This document shows positions 60,041 to 64,000 of a DNA stretch of 64,000 nt, in pieces. Every line of letters begins with the position of its first letter. Within the stretch, counting starts at the first letter, position 1. The notes under the pieces are model-generated. The model did not search any database and had not been told where the DNA came from. It saw nothing but the letters and a program-made list of their open reading frames with translations. The translations under genes and the position numbers were made by a program. Source of the DNA: Eleusine coracana subsp. coracana (lineage: Eukaryota > Streptophyta > Magnoliopsida > Poales > Poaceae); the NCBI GenBank assembly GCA_032690845.1, contig CM064426.1:59496631-59560630 (forward strand). Direction: 5' to 3'.

Positions 60041-61359
60041 ATGGCCCATGGCTAGCGTCAGAAGCATCCGGGCACTCCCAGTGACTCGGACGTGGACTTC
60101 GACCCCAACGACTCCCTCGTTGCTCGTCGGGGTGGAGGAGGCAAGCGGGGCCGAGGTGGAGCCTCCGGCCCATCCACCACCCATGGCGTTGGCCTTGGGC
60201 GTGGCAAGGGCAAAGGGAAGGCCATTCCTCCAAGGGATCCCACTCCTAGTGAGGATGAGGAGGAAGACTTTGATGAAGAAGAAGAGGAGGATGATCAGGA
60301 GGAGGAGGAGGAAGGGAGTGATGATGCGGGTGAGGAGTCTGGGGATGAGGTTGTTCATGAACCTATCCATGGACCAATGCATTCCTCCATCACCTATCAG
60401 TTGCTAGCTCCACAGGTTGATGATCAGTTCCGGATTCCAGTGGCTCCATCCCGAGATGAGATGAGAGTGTACCGTCACAGAAACCCTTGGACCAAGCCCA
60501 AGCACCCGGGTGTCACCGATGTTCGTTTTTGGGATTTGACTCAGGTTTCCTGGTACAAGAACATTCTGAAGAAGACCACACACAGAGTTGCACCTATGAA
60601 GTGCATTGATTGGGATAGGATGGCAGCAGTAGATGATCCCACTTTCCAGCTGGTTCGCTCAGAGTGTGACAGAAGGAACATGACAGCTATCATGGGTTTG
60701 CACCAGCACTGGAATGATGAGATCATTGCTCAGTTTTATACTACCATGTAGATTGAGCTTGATGAGGAAAACCACATGGATTCCAAGCTCCACTGGACCA
60801 TAGAGGGCAACCGGTTCACTATCACTTATTTCAACTTTTCTCAGATTCTTGGCTTTGATGACACTGACAGGGCTGAGCCCAAGGCGACTGTCTTTGATTC
60901 TCAGGAGGACAGTGAATGGGAGTTTATGTATGATGCCCATTATGTTGACCCTAAGCATGGTATTGAGTTTGGTTCCTATCATGGCATGAAGCCATACTTT
61001 CGAGTTCTCAACAACATGCTACGGGTGACTTTGACTCCTAAGGTGGGTGATCACACTCATATTCTCAGTTCCACCAAGACCTTGATGTTTGCTATGAGAG
61101 AGGGAGTGGAGCCTTTCAGTGTGTTTAACTTCATTTGGACAGAGATTCTCTACAACTCCTACACTAGTAAGGCTTCTTTGATCTATGCTCCATACCTTAT
61201 GAAGATGATTTTGTGTGTGGTGGGCTGCCAGTTCATATGTGATCACAAGCATCGCTCAGTCACACCAAAGAAGTTTCCTCTCATTGCATCACCTCCTCAC
61301 GGCAGTACTCCTCTAGCAGTGGCAGATGTGCCTCAGTCTTCAGCAGCAACAGCCGTAGG
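60041..61359 (+). pseudogene. Env-position ORF, copy 2 (two TAG stops)
   Basis: Same layout as copy 1, with in-frame TAG at 60053 (codon 5) and 60749. The position that is TAG at 49063 in copy 1 is TGG (Trp) here, showing that this stop arose in copy 1 after duplication, while the other two predate it. The region between 60056 and 60748 is open for over 230 codons. Cut by the LTR copy at 61360. Confidence 0.7.
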
Positions 61360-64000
61360 TGTGACAACCCTACTCCGAAAAGTAGAGTTTGTCGTACAGG
61401 ATCGCCTCGGGAGATGGTTAACGAAGTAACCATACACAGCATTCACACATAAACATTCATCATTTACAACATTACATCACTTAGGTGTAGAATATTACAA
61501 GTCTAGAGGTAAAATATAATTAAGTTCAGATATGAATACATATGTCCTTAGTACATATTACACAAATTTGCGAAAGCGGTGAAACGACAAAACACGACGT
61601 TTAGTCCTACGTGAACCATGCCGGCCCTATGGCGATGGCTCACTCATCCAGGTTAGGAGAACTGGGGACCCATTCGATGGTCCAGTTTTGAGGCTCCTTG
61701 CCTTCCCACACAACCTTATTACAACAATTACAATAGGTCGCTTGAGGAAAACCTGAAAAACAACATCAACGCAAAGCCTGAGTATCTAACATACTCCGCA
61801 AGACTTACCGATCAAAAGGTTTACTAAAACCGACTCCTAGCATGCAGGGGGCTGACCGGGTTTATTTGACAATTGCATAAAAAGCCCCTATTAGTTCTAT
61901 GCTGCACTTTCAATTTCCTTAAACAAGATTTTACTTTGCTTATTGTAGAACCCGGCTACGGTGAGTCTGGCTAGCTGCTAAGACATGAATATAGCTAAAG
62001 AGCAATACATCATAGCAACATGTATCCATAGCATAAGTAAATTTCAGAAACTTAACCACAACTTTACTACTTAACACATCATTGCCGCTGCTCGAATAAG
62101 AGGTACTCATAACTGCGAGGGACGACAATTCGAATTGATTTACATCCTGCAGGGAAAACCCAAATACACGACATACGCATCATTTAAGAACACGTATGGC
62201 CACCGTTCACAAGATTGCTATAAAGTCGATCCGGGGCCATCGATCCCGAGTACACGTCCTCCCCGCGATACAGTACTTCGTATCCGAGGCTTAACCCATG
62301 CACTCTCCAACGGTCCTTAAACCCGTGCAACCACCGTGCTGTTCACATCACCTCTGGATCGATGAGTATGGCCGTCCAACAATACGGCGCCCAGGCTACT
62401 AGGTTTACCAATTCCCATATTAGAGGTATGTACTTGGTACTGTTCAATACTTGTCCGCGGAGTTGCAACGATAGGTGCTCCATTTTATCAAGTTCATTAT
62501 CCAAGTGAACCATAGTTGAATCTAGAACCTACCGTTGACTCCACTAGTTTAAGCATAGCATTTGCTAACGGAAAAGCTTACTAACATACTAATCATAGGT
62601 CCTTGCTGGAGTATGCAAGTGTGTTTCATCCAAGTCCTACAGTTAATGCACAATACAATACTCCTACTTGTGATAAAGTAAAAGGACTCGAATGACAAAA
62701 CTGGGTTATGCACCAGGGCTTGCCTTGGGTGTGATCGTAGTTAGCGTCTTCACCAAGGTGCACTTCAGCTCCTTGCTGGTCCGGTATGATCTCCTCGGTC
62801 TCGATCCCTATATGGAATGAACATGCATTAATGCCAAGAAATACACAAGGTTTCATGGAGTTTCCTTAACTAAAGATGGAATGCATGGCATGACAATTCA
62901 TGGAACTTCCTCAGCAAATAAAAATTAATGACTAATCATTTATTCATGAATGTGTGCACACCTAAGTATGACATGGTAACTACTGAATTTTTGAAGGGGA
63001 CAAACATCTAATTACTAGAATGCAACTTTTAATTATCACAATCTTAGTGTAAGTCTATTTTAACATGAGCATGGCCTAGATGTTGATTAAATGACCTCAC
63101 ATGCTGATGAGGATATGACAATGTAGTACTTAGGGTCAAATTTCAGAAAGTTCATTTTTGAGCCACTTAGCTAAAGTGACCACGTGCAAACTAACACTAT
63201 ACCTAGACATGGCATTTTTAATTTCATCACTAGTTCTAGCTCATATAGTTAATCAACAACCAAAGCATCGAACTGAAACATGAGAATTTCTACTGTAATG
63301 TGAAGCTGAGTTATTTTCCATGGACTTCCAGAAATTAATTTATTCCTACTTTCTTTAAATACACACATAAAGTAACATTTATATGAAGAAATTCCTAGTT
63401 ACTTAGCAAATGATCAATTTTGACAGAAAATTTGTACTTAGGTAACTTCAAATTTTCCATGGGATTTTTCGTACGTGTACAGGTGCATAAGGAACAGGAA
63501 TGCCAAATTTCAGAATTAAATTCCAAGCCAATAATTTACATAAATTCAATTACTGAAAATGAGGATTTATGCAATAATACTAAAAATATGCATGTAAATG
63601 GAAATGTGCTTTTGCAGAAAGTTTAAGGATGCCCTGAAATGCTTACTGAGAAAATTTCATGAATTTACCATTTACACATAATTACTTATGAATTTATTAA
63701 GCAAATTAGGGTTGTGACTTTGATGGATTAAATAAATTAATTTACTGAATAAACTTGGACTTGATGCTGTTTTTATGGTAGAGCAAGATTTTAGGAGTTG
63801 AACAAAATTAATTTCACAATTTTTGGCCTTGTATTTCTCGAGATATTGAATTTTGAAGTTTATTCAAAGTTCACTGTTATTTACAGTTTTGCCACTAGGT
63901 TCAAATTTTTTCCAGGCGCGCGTGCGCATCCGCGTGGCGGCCGGCGATCCCAGCGGCCGAGATCGGCGGCACGGCCGGGGCTCACGAGCTACTCGCATGA
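61360..64000 (-). repeat. Chromovirus LTR, second copy, runs off window
   Basis: Begins TGTGACAACCC like 49713 and is collinear with it to the last base (gctactcgcatga at 64000 corresponds to 52362). Expected to continue about 1.2 kb beyond the window. Non-coding. Confidence 0.9.

Larger units (their letters stand above)
59876..64000 (+). repeat. Second copy of 48229-52362 (tandem duplication unit, truncated by window end)
   Basis: From cggtcaggagatc onward the sequence follows 48229 onward at an offset of 11,647 bp, holding exactly through the Sirevirus ORF and into the chromovirus LTR; by 64000 the offset is 11,638, meaning only small indels. Identity by eye is about 98-99%. The ORF-LTR junction (61359/61360) is the same as at 49712/49713, so the duplication happened after the chromovirus insertion. 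Confidence 0.9.

Overview
This window is plant nuclear DNA, most likely from a grass (Poaceae). The evidence is one spliced protein gene with canonical GT/AG junctions, surrounded by element types typical of grass genomes: Sirevirus-like Ty1/copia elements, a chromodomain Ty3/gypsy element with LTRs near 3.9 kb, L1-type LINEs, Helitrons ending in a CCCGTG..CACGGG hairpin plus CTAG, and Tourist-like MITEs. No bacterial, organellar, tRNA or rRNA genes are visible. Gene density is very low, about one credible host gene in 64 kb.

Layout. 1-6600: a von Willebrand factor A (VWA) domain gene on the minus strand (two coding exons, 4494-4060 and 1950-523), its intron carrying a fold-back element, then low-copy upstream DNA with a MITE. 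6600-8925: a degenerate low-copy repeat, a 690-bp terminal-inverted-repeat element and a Tourist-like MITE. 8926-17150: two broken LINEs, cut by a truncated Sirevirus-type LTR and next to a solo LTR with a perfect TGGAG target duplication. 17198-24839: pieces of a long gypsy-type LTR, apparently split by three stacked Helitrons (18810-21494) and another LTR-like block. 24840-29165: mixed AT-rich DNA with further copies of the low-copy repeat. 29170-33021: a non-coding LTR element (LARD-like, minus strand) flanked by CCTCC. 33103-38116: a decayed Ty1/copia element. 38117-40246: a truncated Sirevirus-type LTR and a gypsy pol fragment. 40247-49712: a Sirevirus-like element with 5' LTR, tRNA-Met-type primer site, gag, pol and an extra ORF in the env position. 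49713-59875: a Tekay/Del-like chromovirus (minus strand) inserted in that extra ORF. 59876-64000: a second copy of the block starting at 48229, offset by exactly 11,647 bp, which I read as a truncated tandem duplication.

How it works together. There is no operon-like logic. The VWA gene is the only locus likely to serve the plant. All element polyproteins show frameshifts, stops or lost catalytic residues, so the elements look non-autonomous now. Nesting gives a relative order: the Sirevirus inserted into an older gypsy fragment, the chromovirus later inserted into the Sirevirus, and the combined locus was then duplicated. I found no convincing new biological system. The points most worth a second look are the 11.6-kb duplication, the env-position ORF preceded by a splice-acceptor-like site, the VWA protein with a degraded metal site, and the Helitron stack.
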